A stretch of 64,000 nucleotides of DNA from Porphyrobacter sp. GA68 (GTDB taxonomy: Bacteria; Pseudomonadota; Alphaproteobacteria; Sphingomonadales; Sphingomonadaceae). Both the position numbers and the translations under genes were made by a program. Of this stretch, positions 8,543 through 17,260 are shown one piece after another. Numbering within the stretch: the first letter of the stretch is position 1; the number at the start of each line of letters is the position of its first letter. The DNA is taken from positions 558,001 through 622,000 of the forward strand of contig NZ_JAKQYJ010000001.1 of NCBI RefSeq assembly GCF_022605525.1, read 5' to 3'. The notes beneath the pieces are model-generated. The model saw only the letters and a program-made list of their open reading frames with translations, did not search any database and was not told the DNA's origin.

Positions 8543-9826
8543 TCAATCGTCGCCGACGCGCTGGATATCGGCTCCGACCAGCGCGAGCTTCTCCTCCAGC
8601 CGCTCGTACCCGCGATCCAGGTGATATATTCGCCTTACCTGCGTTTCTCCTCTCGCCGCCAGACCGGCGATGATGAGGCTCATCGAAGCGCGGAGGTCCG
8701 TCGCCATGACCTCCGCCCCGACCAATGGCGCCGGCCCGTGCACCGTTGCCGTGCGCCCGGACGTCTCGATCCGTGCACCCATGCGCCTGAGTTCCGGGAC
8801 ATGCATGTAACGGTTCTCGAAGATGGTCTCGTGCAGCACGCTGTCGCCGTTTGCCTGGGTCAGCAAGCTCATCAGCTGCGCCTGCATGTCGGTGGCAAGG
8901 CCCGGGTAAGGGTCGGTGGTGAGTTCCACCGGGCGCAAGGGGCCATTGGGCGACACCGTGACGCTTTTGGCGTCGCTCGTCACCTCGACGCCGATCGCCC
9001 TCAGAGCGTCAAGCGTCGCGCCCATTTCGTCTGCTCGCGCGCCTTCCAGCCGCACGGTGCCCCCGGTAATCGCAGCCGCGCAGGCATAGGAGCCGGCCTC
9101 GATGCGGTCGGGCATCACGCGGTAAGTCGCGCCATGCAGCCTTGGCTGCCCGTGCACGGTGATCTCGCTTGTGCCGACCCCCTCGATCTCGGCGCCCATT
9201 GCGATCAGCAAACGGCAGAGGTCGACAATCTCAGGCTCTCGCGCGGCGTTCGTCAGGCGCGAGCTGCCGCGTGCCAGAGCGGCGGCCATCACGGCATTCT
9301 CGGTTGCGCCCACCGATACGACCGGAAACGCGAAGCTTCCGCCGGGCAGTCCTTTGTCGGGCGCGATTGCCCGCACATAGCCTTGCGTCAGTTCGATACG
9401 CGCGCCGAGCGCCTCCAGCGCCTGCAGATGAAGGTCGATGGGCCGGTCCCCGATGGCACAGCCGCCCGGCAGCGACACCGTCGCGTCCCCGCTCCGTGCC
9501 AGCATCGGGCCGAGCACCAGGATGGAAGCGCGCATCTTGCGCACCAGTTCGTAGGGGGCCACACTCGACGTCAGCCGCGTAGCTTCCAGGGTAACGACGC
9601 GGCCGAAATCTTCCGGGCGCGACCCCTGGATCGTGTGCGCCACGCCAAACTGCCCCATCAGATGCTGAAACCCGTCGATGTCGGCGAGTCGCGGCAGGTT
9701 GCGCAGCGTCACCGGCTCGTCCGTCAGCAGCGCGCAGGGCAGAAGGGTCAAGGCGGAGTTCTTCGCCCCGGAAATAGGGATGGTACCCGCCAGGCGGTTG
9801 CCGCCCCGGATGATCAGCTTGTCCAT
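8543..9826 (-). CDS. murA: UDP-N-acetylglucosamine 1-carboxyvinyltransferase
   Basis: A 427-residue MurA, which transfers enolpyruvate from PEP to UDP-GlcNAc in the first committed step of peptidoglycan synthesis. It starts [20 protein letters not shown], the standard N-terminus. The PEP-binding Lys-Asn is in [12 protein letters not shown], and the active-site loop [15 protein letters not shown] carries the catalytic Cys, so it is the fosfomycin-sensitive form. The start at 9826 was chosen over a longer reading to 10012 because it matches the family N-terminus. It is divergent from galU, with 113 bp between starts. Confidence 0.96.
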   Translation of the reverse strand: MDKLIIRGGNRLAGTIPISGAKNSALTLLPCALLTDEPVTLRNLPRLADIDGFQHLMGQFGVAHTIQGSRPEDFGRVVTLEATRLTSSVAPYELVRKMRASILVLGPMLARSGDATVSLPGGCAIGDRPIDLHLQALEALGARIELTQGYVRAIAPDKGLPGGSFAFPVVSVGATENAVMAAALARGSSRLTNAAREPEIVDLCRLLIAMGAEIEGVGTSEITVHGQPRLHGATYRVMPDRIEAGSYACAAAITGGTVRLEGARADEMGATLDALRAIGVEVTSDAKSVTVSPNGPLRPVELTTDPYPGLATDMQAQLMSLLTQANGDSVLHETIFENRYMHVPELRRMGARIETSGRTATVHGPAPLVGAEVMATDLRASMSLIIAGLAARGETQVRRIYHLDRGYERLEEKLALVGADIQRVGDD

Positions 9827-9939
9827 GGCGAGGCTATTACCGTCTGCCCGGTTCCGCGCAAGCCGGTGCGCCCGATCGCGGCGCCGGTTCGTGGTTACGC
9901 CGGTTGACGCCCCCCTTTGTCCCGGCCATCGATTTTGCG

Positions 9940-10824
9940 ATGACCCTGCACAAGCCAATCCGCAAAGCTGTTTTCCCGGTTGCCGGGCTAGGCACCCGTT
10001 TCCTGCCTGCAACCAAGGCGATTCCCAAGGAACTGCTCCCCATCGTCGATCGCCCGCTGATCCAGTATGCCGTCGACGAGGCGCGCGAGGCAGGCATCGA
10101 GCAGATCATTTTCGTCACCGGCCGCGGGAAAACCGCCATCGTCGAACATTTCGACATCGCGTTTGAGCTGGAAGCGACGATGGCGGAACGCGGCAAGGAC
10201 ATGGCGGTGCTGGAGTCGACCCGCGCAACACCGGGAGACATCATCACCGTGCGCCAGCAGGTGCCGCTGGGCCTGGGCCATGCGATCTGGTGCGCGCGGG
10301 CGATAGTCGGCGACGAACCTTTCGCAATTCTCCTGCCGGACGAACTGATGGTGGCAGCGAAGGGGGGTGGCACAGGATGCATGAAGCAGATGGTGGACGC
10401 GTACAACGAAGTCGGCGGCAACCTGATCTCCGTGCTGGAAGTCGCGCGAGAGGAAGTGTCGTCCTACGGCGTTATCGATCCGGGCGAGGAGCATGGCGCG
10501 CTGACGCAGGTGCGCGGGTTGGTAGAGAAGCCGCCGGTAGACAGGGCGCCTTCCAACAAGATTGTGTCGGGCCGCTACATCCTTCAGCCCGAGGTTATGC
10601 GGGTGCTGGAAACCCAAGGCAAGGGTGCCGGGGGCGAGATTCAGCTTACGGACGCCATGGCCAAGATGATCGGCGTTCAGCCGTTCCACGCAGTCACCTT
10701 CGCAGGGCGCCGCTTCGATTGCGGCAACAAAACCGGGTTCGTGGAAGCCACGCTGGCGCTGGCGCTGGAACGCGAGGACATCGGACCGGACGTGCGCGCC
10801 ATCGCCGAGAGGCTTCTGCGCTAG
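9940..10824 (+). CDS. galU: UTP-glucose-1-phosphate uridylyltransferase
   Basis: A 294-residue GalU, which makes UDP-glucose from UTP and glucose 1-phosphate for polysaccharide and envelope sugar synthesis. The nucleotide-binding start is [20 protein letters not shown], followed by [13 protein letters not shown] and LLPDELM. Near the C-terminus, [17 protein letters not shown] is the usual GalU ending. I chose the ATG at 9940; a TTG at 9904 would add 12 untypical residues. The gene is not obviously coupled to neighbours. Confidence 0.96.
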   Translation: MTLHKPIRKAVFPVAGLGTRFLPATKAIPKELLPIVDRPLIQYAVDEAREAGIEQIIFVTGRGKTAIVEHFDIAFELEATMAERGKDMAVLESTRATPGDIITVRQQVPLGLGHAIWCARAIVGDEPFAILLPDELMVAAKGGGTGCMKQMVDAYNEVGGNLISVLEVAREEVSSYGVIDPGEEHGALTQVRGLVEKPPVDRAPSNKIVSGRYILQPEVMRVLETQGKGAGGEIQLTDAMAKMIGVQPFHAVTFAGRRFDCGNKTGFVEATLALALEREDIGPDVRAIAERLLR

Positions 10825-11271
10825 CTGCGCTCCCGCGCGTAAAGGAACATGGCCGTCTCCAGTGAGGATCGGGGAGGCGGTCGGTCGAACAATCTTCGCA
10901 TGCGGTCGGCCGATCATATTAGAACCGTACGTCATATTCGCGCCAAACAATGCTGCGTTGAACCCTCCGAATGGGACATAAAGATTGACGCAGAGCTTGG
11001 CATCGGTAACATCGATGCGTTCCGCGCCATGCGGAGGAGTTCTGCGCCATGACCAACTTGAGAGACGCCCGGGCACCTCTTTCCGTCATTTTGGAGCTTT
11101 TCACCGCACGTTTCGGCTGCACTCAATATTGCCGGCGCGGATTGTTTAGCACCGGGCGCGCCTGACCCGCGCGCCGCTGCTCCGCGAAGCGGCCTTGTAG
11201 CTTCGCAACTCGACCCTCACGCGAAATGATGTGTGCGGCCACGCGTGCCGCCGACCGGAAAGCCAAACCCC
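10825..11271. other. 447-bp intergenic region with one GC hairpin
   Basis: No convincing gene. Open frames of 60-67 codons exist on both strands but have no ribosome-binding site or recognisable sequence. A perfect 7-bp inverted repeat, GGCGCGC (11155-11161) and GCGCGCC (11169-11175) with a 7-base loop, lies about 100 bp before the chorismate mutase start. It lacks a T-run. The region should hold the promoter of the chorismate mutase unit. Confidence 0.35.
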
Positions 11272-11976
11272 ATGCCCAGCAATGCTGCGCCTGCCATGGC
11301 CGCGCTGCGCGCGCAAATCGACCGCCTCGACACAGAACTGCTGCTCCTGATGGAACAGCGCCTTGCCCTTTCCCGCTCGATTGCCGCGGCGAAACGAAAG
11401 GAACCCGTTGCCCCAATGCTGCGCCCCGATCGCGAGGAGCAGGTCGTCGCGCGCCTTGCCGCGCAGGCGACCCGAATGCCCGAAGAAAGCATCGTCGCCA
11501 TCTGGCGCGAACTGATGTCGCTCAATCTTCAGGCCCAGCGCCGGACCGAACTCGTGATTCACGCACCGCAGCATTTCGGCGGCATTGCCGGTCGAGCGAG
11601 CGCCCGCTTTGGCGTGTCGGCCCCTGTGGTGCATGTCGATACCGTATCCCAGGCACTGGCGAAGGCGCGCCGGTTCCACGCAATCGCCGTAATCGAGCTG
11701 AGCCAGCATGACGACTGGTGGAGAGTGCTGGCGCATGATGCGCAGCTGCGCATCATCGACGACCTGCGCGCACCTGGAGGACGCGGCTCGGCGCTGGCGA
11801 TCGCCGCGGTTGAGGACAGCCACCTCCCCCGCACCCGTCGCTGCGAGGTAATCGAGGAGGGGGAACTGGTGGCAAGGCTGTGTCGCGGCGAAACGATCTG
11901 CCCCATAGCAGTCGCCGGAAATCTACGCCTTTGCATAGCGGAGAACCTCTCCTGGTCCAAGCAGGCCGCAGCCTGA
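11272..11976 (+). CDS. chorismate mutase (AroQ domain with extra C-terminal domain)
   Basis: A 234-residue protein. Residues about 8-90 form an AroQ-type all-helical chorismate mutase (LRAQIDRLDTELLLLMEQRL, then LRPDREEQVVARL and SIVAIWRELMSLNLQAQR), which converts chorismate to prephenate. The following ~140 residues (from LVIHAPQHFGGIAGRASARF) are not a second mutase. They have a periplasmic-binding-like alternation of helices and strands, as in the longer alphaproteobacterial chorismate mutases, and their role is not established. I used the ATG at 11272; a GTG at 11233 is possible. The PDT-like gene follows after 4 bp. Confidence 0.85.
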   Translation: MPSNAAPAMAALRAQIDRLDTELLLLMEQRLALSRSIAAAKRKEPVAPMLRPDREEQVVARLAAQATRMPEESIVAIWRELMSLNLQAQRRTELVIHAPQHFGGIAGRASARFGVSAPVVHVDTVSQALAKARRFHAIAVIELSQHDDWWRVLAHDAQLRIIDDLRAPGGRGSALAIAAVEDSHLPRTRRCEVIEEGELVARLCRGETICPIAVAGNLRLCIAENLSWSKQAAA

Positions 11977-11980
11977 GGTC

Positions 11981-12550
11981 ATGAGGCGCCTGATTGCCTA
12001 CGCAGGAGAGCCGGGCGCATTCGGGGAAGAAGCGTGCCTTGCCTGCTTCCCCTGCCTCGAACCTGTCAACCTTCCCGACTTCGCCGCCGTCGCCGCTGCT
12101 GTCGCCGCAGCGGCGGTCAGTGCGGGAGTGATCCCCGTACATAACAGCTGCGCCGGGGCGGTGCCCGGCGTCTCCGGCCTGCTGAAGAACCCCGACCTGC
12201 GGATCGCCGGATACCACCCGCTGCCGGTTGCGATCCACTGTGTTGGGCTCCCGGGAGCACGGCTCGACGACGTTGAGGAAGTACACAGCCATCCGGTCGC
12301 ACTTCGGCAAAGCGGTCTTTTTCTGGCAAGCCTCGACGCAGTCTTGGTCGCTGCCAGTGACACCGCCGGGGCAGCGCGGCACGTGGCTTGGCTGGCCAAT
12401 CCGGCAATGGTTGCGCTGGCATCCGCCCGCGCCGCGCGGATCCACGGCCTTACCGTCATCCGCGCGAATGTCAGCGATCAGATCGAAAACGTGACCACCT
12501 TCGCAATCATCGAAAAGGTGTCGCCCGCGTCCCATGACGAGCCGTGCTGA
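11981..12550 (+). CDS. short prephenate dehydratase-like protein without ACT domain
   Basis: A 189-residue protein aligned along its length with the catalytic domain of prephenate dehydratase (prephenate to phenylpyruvate in Phe synthesis): YAGEPGAFGEEA at the start, VIPVHNSCAGAV for the usual PIENS loop, EEVHSHPVALRQS for the SHPQAL loop, and DTAGAARHVA. The hallmark N-x-T-R-F reads NVTTF here, with Thr kept and Arg lost, and ENS reads HNS. The regulatory ACT domain of the usual ~280-residue enzyme is absent. Position 4 bp after a chorismate mutase fits Phe synthesis, but activity is uncertain. Confidence 0.65.
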   Translation: MRRLIAYAGEPGAFGEEACLACFPCLEPVNLPDFAAVAAAVAAAAVSAGVIPVHNSCAGAVPGVSGLLKNPDLRIAGYHPLPVAIHCVGLPGARLDDVEEVHSHPVALRQSGLFLASLDAVLVAASDTAGAARHVAWLANPAMVALASARAARIHGLTVIRANVSDQIENVTTFAIIEKVSPASHDEPC

Positions 12551-12586
12551 GCGAGCAGGAGCACTATTTGGCCCAGAAGGTGTAGC

Positions 12587-12592
12587 TTGACA
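12587..12592 (+). promoter_or_regulatory. -35 element upstream of the methyltransferase operon
   Basis: Consensus TTGACA at 12587-12592. With a 17-bp spacer the -10 position falls at 12610-12615 (AAGGTT, poor match), so the operator at 12614-12625 would overlap the -10/+1 zone, as expected for a repressor. Confidence 0.45.
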
Positions 12593-12613
12593 CATAAGCG
12601 TCCGGAGGCAAGG

Positions 12614-12625
12614 TTGTCCGGACAA
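12614..12625. promoter_or_regulatory. TTGTCCGGACAA operator (site 1)
   Basis: Exact 12-bp palindrome ending 16 bp before the methyltransferase ATG. It is one of six copies or near-copies found in front of transcription units between 12.6 and 54.9 kb. The TTGT-N4-ACAA shape suits a GntR-family dimer. Confidence 0.8.
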
Positions 12626-12641
12626 GTTTAGGAGTGCCGCC

Positions 12642-13841
12642 ATGCCCCCCGACGTGCCGCCACCTTACACCGCACTCACCCGCCACGCGATGCTGCCGCG
12701 CGCAGGCCATGACGAAGCGGCGAGGTTCAACTTCCTGTCGAACCTCAACCGCTATCTAGCGGAGATCGGGAGTCGGGGGAACCGGGCCGCTTACAACCAA
12801 CGGGTTCTGCCTCGCTTCCTGGAGGAACATGGGCGCGAGCCGGAACACCGTTACGAAGTGCGTGCAGCCATGAACCGGGATCCCTTTCATCGTTTGTGGT
12901 CCGCGCTGAAGCGCAACTCGATGGAAATGCGGCAGCAGAACGGGCGGCAAATCGTCCTGCGGCAGCTGGACGAATACAATGCGCTTGCCCGGCAGTACAA
13001 TGATGGGCGCGACACGCTGGAACTGGACGATAACGTGGCCACGCCAGCCTACCAGAACGCGGTCGACATTCACTGTATGCCTGGCAGCTATCATGGCGAA
13101 GAGGTGCCGGGAGACATATCGGCAGGCGCAAATTACGACCTCGGCCTGTTCGCCACCACGGCGGGAGGACTCGGCGGGTTGAGCGATGGCGGAGGGCAGG
13201 CGCTGGTTGCCTGGATACGCCGCGAACGCCCCGAGTGGGCGCCTCGCCGCATACTGGACCTCGGCTGCACCGTGGGTCACAACATAGTGCCGCTGGCGCA
13301 GGCATTCCCGGACGCAGAGGTGATCGCGATCGACGCCGCCGCGCCGGTCCTGCGCTATGGTCATGCGCGTGCGCAGGCGCTGGGCGTGCACAATATCCAT
13401 TTCGTGCAGATGAACGCGGAAGATCTGTCCCGTTTTCCGGACGCGCATTTCGACTGGGTGCAGACAACCATGTTCCTGCACGAACTGTCCGCCCGCGCCA
13501 TGCCCCGCATCCTCGCCGAATGCCACCGCGTGCTGGCACCCGGCGGCCTCGTTCTCCACCTCGAACAGCCGCAATACGCCGACGACATGCCGCTGTTCGA
13601 GCAGTTTCTGCGCGACTGGGACGCGTGGAACAACAACGAACCGTTCTGGACCGCCATGCACGGCGAGAAGCTTGAGGAAATCATGGCGCAGGCAGGCTTT
13701 TCTCCGGACGAACAGTTCGTCACCGGGGTGCGGGCGGTGGTCGACGAGACCGTCTTTCCTAGGGCCAGCGACAACGGGGCCGAAGATCACGGCCGCGCCG
13801 CCGTGTGGCATGCCTATGGCGCATGGAAGAAGGCAGCGTGA
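12642..13841 (+). CDS. class I SAM-dependent methyltransferase
   Basis: A 399-residue protein. The SAM-binding motif I is ILDLGCTVGHNIVPLA near residue 205, followed by AEVIAIDAAAPVLRYG, the acidic motif II, and MNAEDLSRFPDAHFDWVQT. The first ~190 residues are an additional domain with no motif I recognise (starts MPPDVPPPYTALTRHAMLPR). No metal- or DNA-binding motif. It is the first gene of a three-gene unit under operator site 1. The substrate is unknown; by context it could methylate a catabolic intermediate or the pathway compound itself. Confidence 0.8.
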   Translation: MPPDVPPPYTALTRHAMLPRAGHDEAARFNFLSNLNRYLAEIGSRGNRAAYNQRVLPRFLEEHGREPEHRYEVRAAMNRDPFHRLWSALKRNSMEMRQQNGRQIVLRQLDEYNALARQYNDGRDTLELDDNVATPAYQNAVDIHCMPGSYHGEEVPGDISAGANYDLGLFATTAGGLGGLSDGGGQALVAWIRRERPEWAPRRILDLGCTVGHNIVPLAQAFPDAEVIAIDAAAPVLRYGHARAQALGVHNIHFVQMNAEDLSRFPDAHFDWVQTTMFLHELSARAMPRILAECHRVLAPGGLVLHLEQPQYADDMPLFEQFLRDWDAWNNNEPFWTAMHGEKLEEIMAQAGFSPDEQFVTGVRAVVDETVFPRASDNGAEDHGRAAVWHAYGAWKKAA

Positions 13842-14227
13842 GCGAAAGCGATATCGATTGGGTGGCGCGGTCAGGAAAACGGGCCAAGGGCCGGAGACCG
13901 GAATACTTTGCCGATCCGGCCGTGGATCGGCTCACCTCCATCCTGATGGCGCTGGTGGGGGAAGTTTCCGCCTTGCGTGAAAGGCTCGACACTGTGGAAC
14001 GACTGCTGGAGGCGAAAAATGCCATCAGCAGAGAGGACATCGAAGCATACGCGCCTGATCGCGAGGCGGGCGCGGAACGGGGGCTGGCGACAAAAGCCTT
14101 CGTCGCCCGCGTCCTACGCGCCGTGCAGCAGGAAGCCGAAGCGATCGAGGCGAACGATCCGCCGATCGAACATTGGGTCGAGGAACTTGGCCGGAAGGAA
14201 CAGCCATGCCCGCCTACCTCATCATAA
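13838..14227 (+). CDS. small coiled-coil hypothetical protein
   Basis: A 129-residue acidic protein beginning with GTG at 13838, which overlaps the methyltransferase stop as GTGA. Recognisable text is RPEYFADPAVDRLTSILMAL and VSALRERLDTVERLLEAKNA, a pattern I have seen in sphingomonad catabolic clusters as a protein of unknown function. The helix RERLDTVERLL is likely a coiled coil. A start at the ATG at 13823 is also possible. Its reading frame overlaps the next gene by 22 bp. Coupling to the methyltransferase suggests a partner or subunit, but that is inference. Confidence 0.65.
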   Translation: MSESDIDWVARSGKRAKGRRPEYFADPAVDRLTSILMALVGEVSALRERLDTVERLLEAKNAISREDIEAYAPDREAGAERGLATKAFVARVLRAVQQEAEAIEANDPPIEHWVEELGRKEQPCPPTSS

Positions 14228-14499
14228 CCGCGCACATCCACGACCGGGAGCGGTTCGTGTCGGGCTACGGCAAGGAGGCGGCACGGCTCGTTGAACGCTT
14301 TGGCGGCGAATACCTGTTGCGCGCGCCCGGAGCACAGAGCCTGGAAGGCAGCCATGGCGACGGCGCCTCTGTCGTGGTGTCTCGATGGCCGGACAAGGCC
14401 GCCGCCATCGGCTTCTGGAACAGTCCGGAATATGCCGAAGTGAAGCGGCTCCGCGGCGGCATCGCCGATTGCAACGTACTTCTGGTGGAAGCGCCCTGA
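14206..14499 (+). CDS. DUF1330-type dimeric alpha/beta-barrel protein
   Basis: A 97-residue protein matching the DUF1330 pattern: MPAYLIITAHIHDRERFVSG at the start, GGEYLLRAPG in the middle and SRWPDKAAAIGFWNSPEYAE, the motif that closes the family. Members are small ferredoxin-like-fold dimers of uncertain function found in many catabolic operons. The ATG at 14206 is preceded by GGAAGGAA. It is the last gene of the operator-1 unit and converges with the VOC lipoprotein gene. Confidence 0.8.
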   Translation: MPAYLIITAHIHDRERFVSGYGKEAARLVERFGGEYLLRAPGAQSLEGSHGDGASVVVSRWPDKAAAIGFWNSPEYAEVKRLRGGIADCNVLLVEAP

Positions 14500-14515
14500 C
14501 ATTTGTCGACCAAGA

Positions 14516-14540
14516 GCCGCACACGGGTCGCGCGTGCGGC
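14516..14540. terminator. hairpin between convergent operons
   Basis: GCCGCACACG (14516-14525) pairs with CGCGTGCGGC (14531-14540) with one mismatch and a GGTCG loop. It lies between two convergent stop codons, where termination of both units is expected. There is no U-tract, so it is only a probable terminator. Confidence 0.45.
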
Positions 14541-14583
14541 ATGCATCAAGGTGCCAATCCACCTGTCATGAAACCTCTGCAGT

Positions 14584-15174
14584 TCAGTCAAGGATCTGGT
14601 TCAATTCCACCAGAATGCCATCCGGATCAAAGAAATTGCAGCCTATCACGCGGATATCCGGCCCGTTGTTGCGCCCGGGATAGGTTTGCAGGCGCGGCTC
14701 GGCGGTGAAGATGACGCCGGGCACTCGCCGCGCCTTCTCGCAGCGGCCCGGCACATCATCCGTGTTCAGCACCAAGACCACATCCCCTGGCCCCATTTGC
14801 CGCGGATAAGGTCCCGGATCGGGCAATGGAGGGTCGGTCCACTGCATCAGGCCCACCCAGCCCACGAACGGATCATTGGCGTTGAGCAGAACCAGCCGGG
14901 CCTTGGCACCCGGCTCTCCCGCAGGAAGGGCAACACCCGATGTTTCCACCATCGTGTCGTAGTTGACCTGCAGGCCGATAACATCGCGATACAGGCTGAG
15001 GCTGCGCTCCATGTCGCGCACGATGATTGTCGCCCGACGCACATCAGTGGGCAGGCGCTCTGCCGGCGGCATTATTCCAAATGATCCACCCTGCCCACGT
15101 TGGCCCTCTACCCCGAAAGCGCTGCAGCCGGTCAGAAGCAGCAGAGCTAGGGCGAGCAGCGCCGCTCGCTTCAT
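14584..15174 (-). CDS. VOC-fold (glyoxalase-like) lipoprotein
   Basis: A 196-residue protein with a lipoprotein signal (MKRAALLALALLLLTGCSAF, lipobox LTGC) followed by one vicinal-oxygen-chelate domain: RATIIVRDMERSLSLYRDVI at residues ~47-66 and FFDPDGILVELNQ at the end. The Glu of VELNQ fits a metal ligand, but the usual first-strand His/Gln ligand is replaced by Ala in RATIIV, so metal binding is doubtful. It is the last gene of a leftward seven-gene unit, coupled by ATGA to the CoA transferase. A periplasmic, membrane-anchored location is unusual for this fold. Confidence 0.75.
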   Translation of the reverse strand: MKRAALLALALLLLTGCSAFGVEGQRGQGGSFGIMPPAERLPTDVRRATIIVRDMERSLSLYRDVIGLQVNYDTMVETSGVALPAGEPGAKARLVLLNANDPFVGWVGLMQWTDPPLPDPGPYPRQMGPGDVVLVLNTDDVPGRCEKARRVPGVIFTAEPRLQTYPGRNNGPDIRVIGCNFFDPDGILVELNQILD

Positions 15175-16343
15175 GATTGTTCCCCTTGGCCTAATTCCAG
15201 CAGTTCGTCGATCCGTTCATCGGTGTAGCCAAGCGTACGCAGGACTTCGCGCGTGTCCGCACCAGGACGGGGCAGATCACCTGCATCCGCAGGCCGGCAG
15301 CCGCCGACCTCCAACGGCAGGCGCGGCAGGCGGACGTCGGCCCCATCAGGCAGGCGGACTTCCTCCAATCCTCCGGCCGCCAGATGCGGGTCGGTGAACA
15401 GGTCCTCGGGGCGGTTGATCGGCGCAAAAGGAAGCCCCGTACCTTCCAGCTTGGCAATGACCTCTTCGCGCGTCATGCGGGCGATCATGGCGCGGATCGG
15501 CGGCAGGATCTGACCCCGCGCCGCGACACGCGCATTATTTTCCCTCAGCGACAGGTCTGCCCACAGATCGTCAAGGCCGAACAGGAGGCAGAATTTCTCC
15601 CACAGGGCATCGGTGACCACGCCGATAAACAAAGGCTCGTCCTGCGTTTCGAACACGTCATAGACCGCCCACGCTGAAACGCGCGCCGGCATGGGCGCGG
15701 CTGGCGTACCGGTCACCGCGAACTGCGCCATGTGCTGACCCACAAGATAGGCGGTGGTTTCGAACAGGCTGGCGACAACCTTCTGACCGCGCCCGGTCCG
15801 GTGCCGTTCTTCCAAAGCGGCAAGGATGCCGATCACGCCGAACATGCCGCCAGCGATATCGATGACGGAGGAGCCGGCGCGCAACGGGCGCCCGGGAGGT
15901 CCGGTCATGTAGGCGAGGCCGCCCATCATCTGCGCCACCTCATCCAGCGCAGTACGGTTCTCGTAAGGACCGGGTAGAAAGCCCTTTTCCGAACAGTATA
16001 TCAGGCCGGGGTTGTCATGCCGCAACGTCTCCCAGCCCAGCCCCAGCCGATCAAGCGCGCCCGGACGATAGTTTTCGACCAGCACGTCGGCGCGCGAAAC
16101 GAGATCAAGCGCTGCCTGCAACCCTTTGTCGCCCTTGAGATCGAGGCAGATCGACTGCTTGCCCCGGTTGAACATGGGGAAATAACCCGCGCCCGATCCC
16201 ACCAGCCGCCTGGTCCGGTCACCGCCGATCGGCTCTACCCGCACCACATCCGCACCCAGAGAGGCCAGCACATGACCCACGACCGGACCCATCACCATGT
16301 GGGTGAACTCGACAACTCGGATCCCTGTCAGAGGCCCGCTCAT
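15171..16343 (-). CDS. family III (CaiB/BaiF) CoA transferase
   Basis: A 390-residue family III CoA transferase: VVEFTHMVMGPVVGHVLASL at the start, VVRVEPIGGDRTRR, FNRGKQSICLDLKGDKG and VLVENYRPGALDRLG. The column that often carries the catalytic Asp reads Glu (ASLFETT), a change also seen in paralogues of this family. Expected to move CoA between carboxylic acids in the cytoplasm. It overlaps the HMG-CoA-lyase-like gene upstream by ATGA and the VOC lipoprotein gene downstream likewise. Together with the lyase it suggests activation and then cleavage of a branched hydroxy acid. Confidence 0.88.
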   Translation of the reverse strand: MSGPLTGIRVVEFTHMVMGPVVGHVLASLGADVVRVEPIGGDRTRRLVGSGAGYFPMFNRGKQSICLDLKGDKGLQAALDLVSRADVLVENYRPGALDRLGLGWETLRHDNPGLIYCSEKGFLPGPYENRTALDEVAQMMGGLAYMTGPPGRPLRAGSSVIDIAGGMFGVIGILAALEERHRTGRGQKVVASLFETTAYLVGQHMAQFAVTGTPAAPMPARVSAWAVYDVFETQDEPLFIGVVTDALWEKFCLLFGLDDLWADLSLRENNARVAARGQILPPIRAMIARMTREEVIAKLEGTGLPFAPINRPEDLFTDPHLAAGGLEEVRLPDGADVRLPRLPLEVGGCRPADAGDLPRPGADTREVLRTLGYTDERIDELLELGQGEQS

Positions 16344-17260
16344 CGCGCCAGCCTCGACTGGTAGTCCAGCATCGGTCCTGCATCGGGGGTAAAGCCGTAC
16401 AGCGGCTCGCCAGGCAGCGCCTCTTCCACGATTGCGCGCACCCTCAGCAAGGCTTCAAGGTCGATGCCGGTCGTCAATCCCATGCTGTTCAGCATGAGCA
16501 CCAGATCTTCAGTGACGATGTTGCCGGACGCACCTGGCGCAAAGGGACAGCCGCCCAGTCCGCCAAGCGACGCGTCAAAGGTGGTGATCCCTTCCTCCAG
16601 TCCGGCGACCACATTGGCGAGCCCGAGACCTCGCGTGTTGTGCAGGTGCAGCGTCGTTAGGCGTTCCGGTCCCACGGCCGCGCGCACGCTGCGGACCAGG
16701 CGCCGCACCTGGGCCGGGTCGGCATAACCGGTTGTGTCCGACAGGCTCAGTTCCTGCGCGCCTGCGTTTACGGCTGCCTCGGCCAGGCGCACAACCTGCG
16801 CTTCCGGCACCGCACCTTCGATGGTGCAGCCGAAGGCGGTGGACAGGCCTACGGTGAAATGAATTGCGGCATCGTTGGCGACGGCCGCGCAGGCGGCGAT
16901 CTCTTCCAGCATCTGCGCATGGGTGCGGCGGACGTTCTTCACCGAATGGGCTTCCGACATGGAGAAGGGAACGCTCATCGCGTGCACTCCCGCCTGCGCC
17001 GCCCGGTCGGCTCCAACCGCGTTGGGCACCAGCGCCACCACGTTCAGCCCTGGGATGGTCAGGGCGTGAGCGACCACCTCGGCCGTGTCGGCCAATTGCG
17101 GAATAAGCGTGGGCGGAACAAAGCTGCCGACCTCGATTTCGCGCACGCCTGCGGCCGCTTCCGCGCTGATCCAGCGCTTCTTCGCTTCGGTTGGCATGAT
17201 CCGGCCGACCGACTGCAATCCGTCGCGCAGCCCTACTTCGGAAACCAGTATGGCAGTCAT
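16340..17260 (-). CDS. hydroxymethylglutaryl-CoA lyase family enzyme
   Basis: A 306-residue TIM-barrel enzyme of the HMG-CoA lyase branch, which cleaves 3-hydroxy-3-methylglutaryl-CoA (or analogues such as citramalyl-CoA) to acetyl-CoA and a keto acid. Visible residues are the catalytic Arg-Asp in EVGLRDGLQSVG, the metal ligands in HLHNTRG, and the signature GLGGCPFAPGASGNIVTEDL with the catalytic Cys. The start at 17260 overlaps the LeuD-type stop (ATGA). Given the LeuCD-type hydro-lyase and CoA transferase beside it, the true substrate may be another branched 3-hydroxyacyl-CoA. Confidence 0.88.
   Translation of the reverse strand: MTAILVSEVGLRDGLQSVGRIMPTEAKKRWISAEAAAGVREIEVGSFVPPTLIPQLADTAEVVAHALTIPGLNVVALVPNAVGADRAAQAGVHAMSVPFSMSEAHSVKNVRRTHAQMLEEIAACAAVANDAAIHFTVGLSTAFGCTIEGAVPEAQVVRLAEAAVNAGAQELSLSDTTGYADPAQVRRLVRSVRAAVGPERLTTLHLHNTRGLGLANVVAGLEEGITTFDASLGGLGGCPFAPGASGNIVTEDLVLMLNSMGLTTGIDLEALLRVRAIVEEALPGEPLYGFTPDAGPMLDYQSRLAR

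Noticed and set aside
10849-11122. Open frames of 60-67 codons in the galU-chorismate mutase gap
   Set aside because: No Shine-Dalgarno, no recognisable sequence, and they occur on both strands at the same place.
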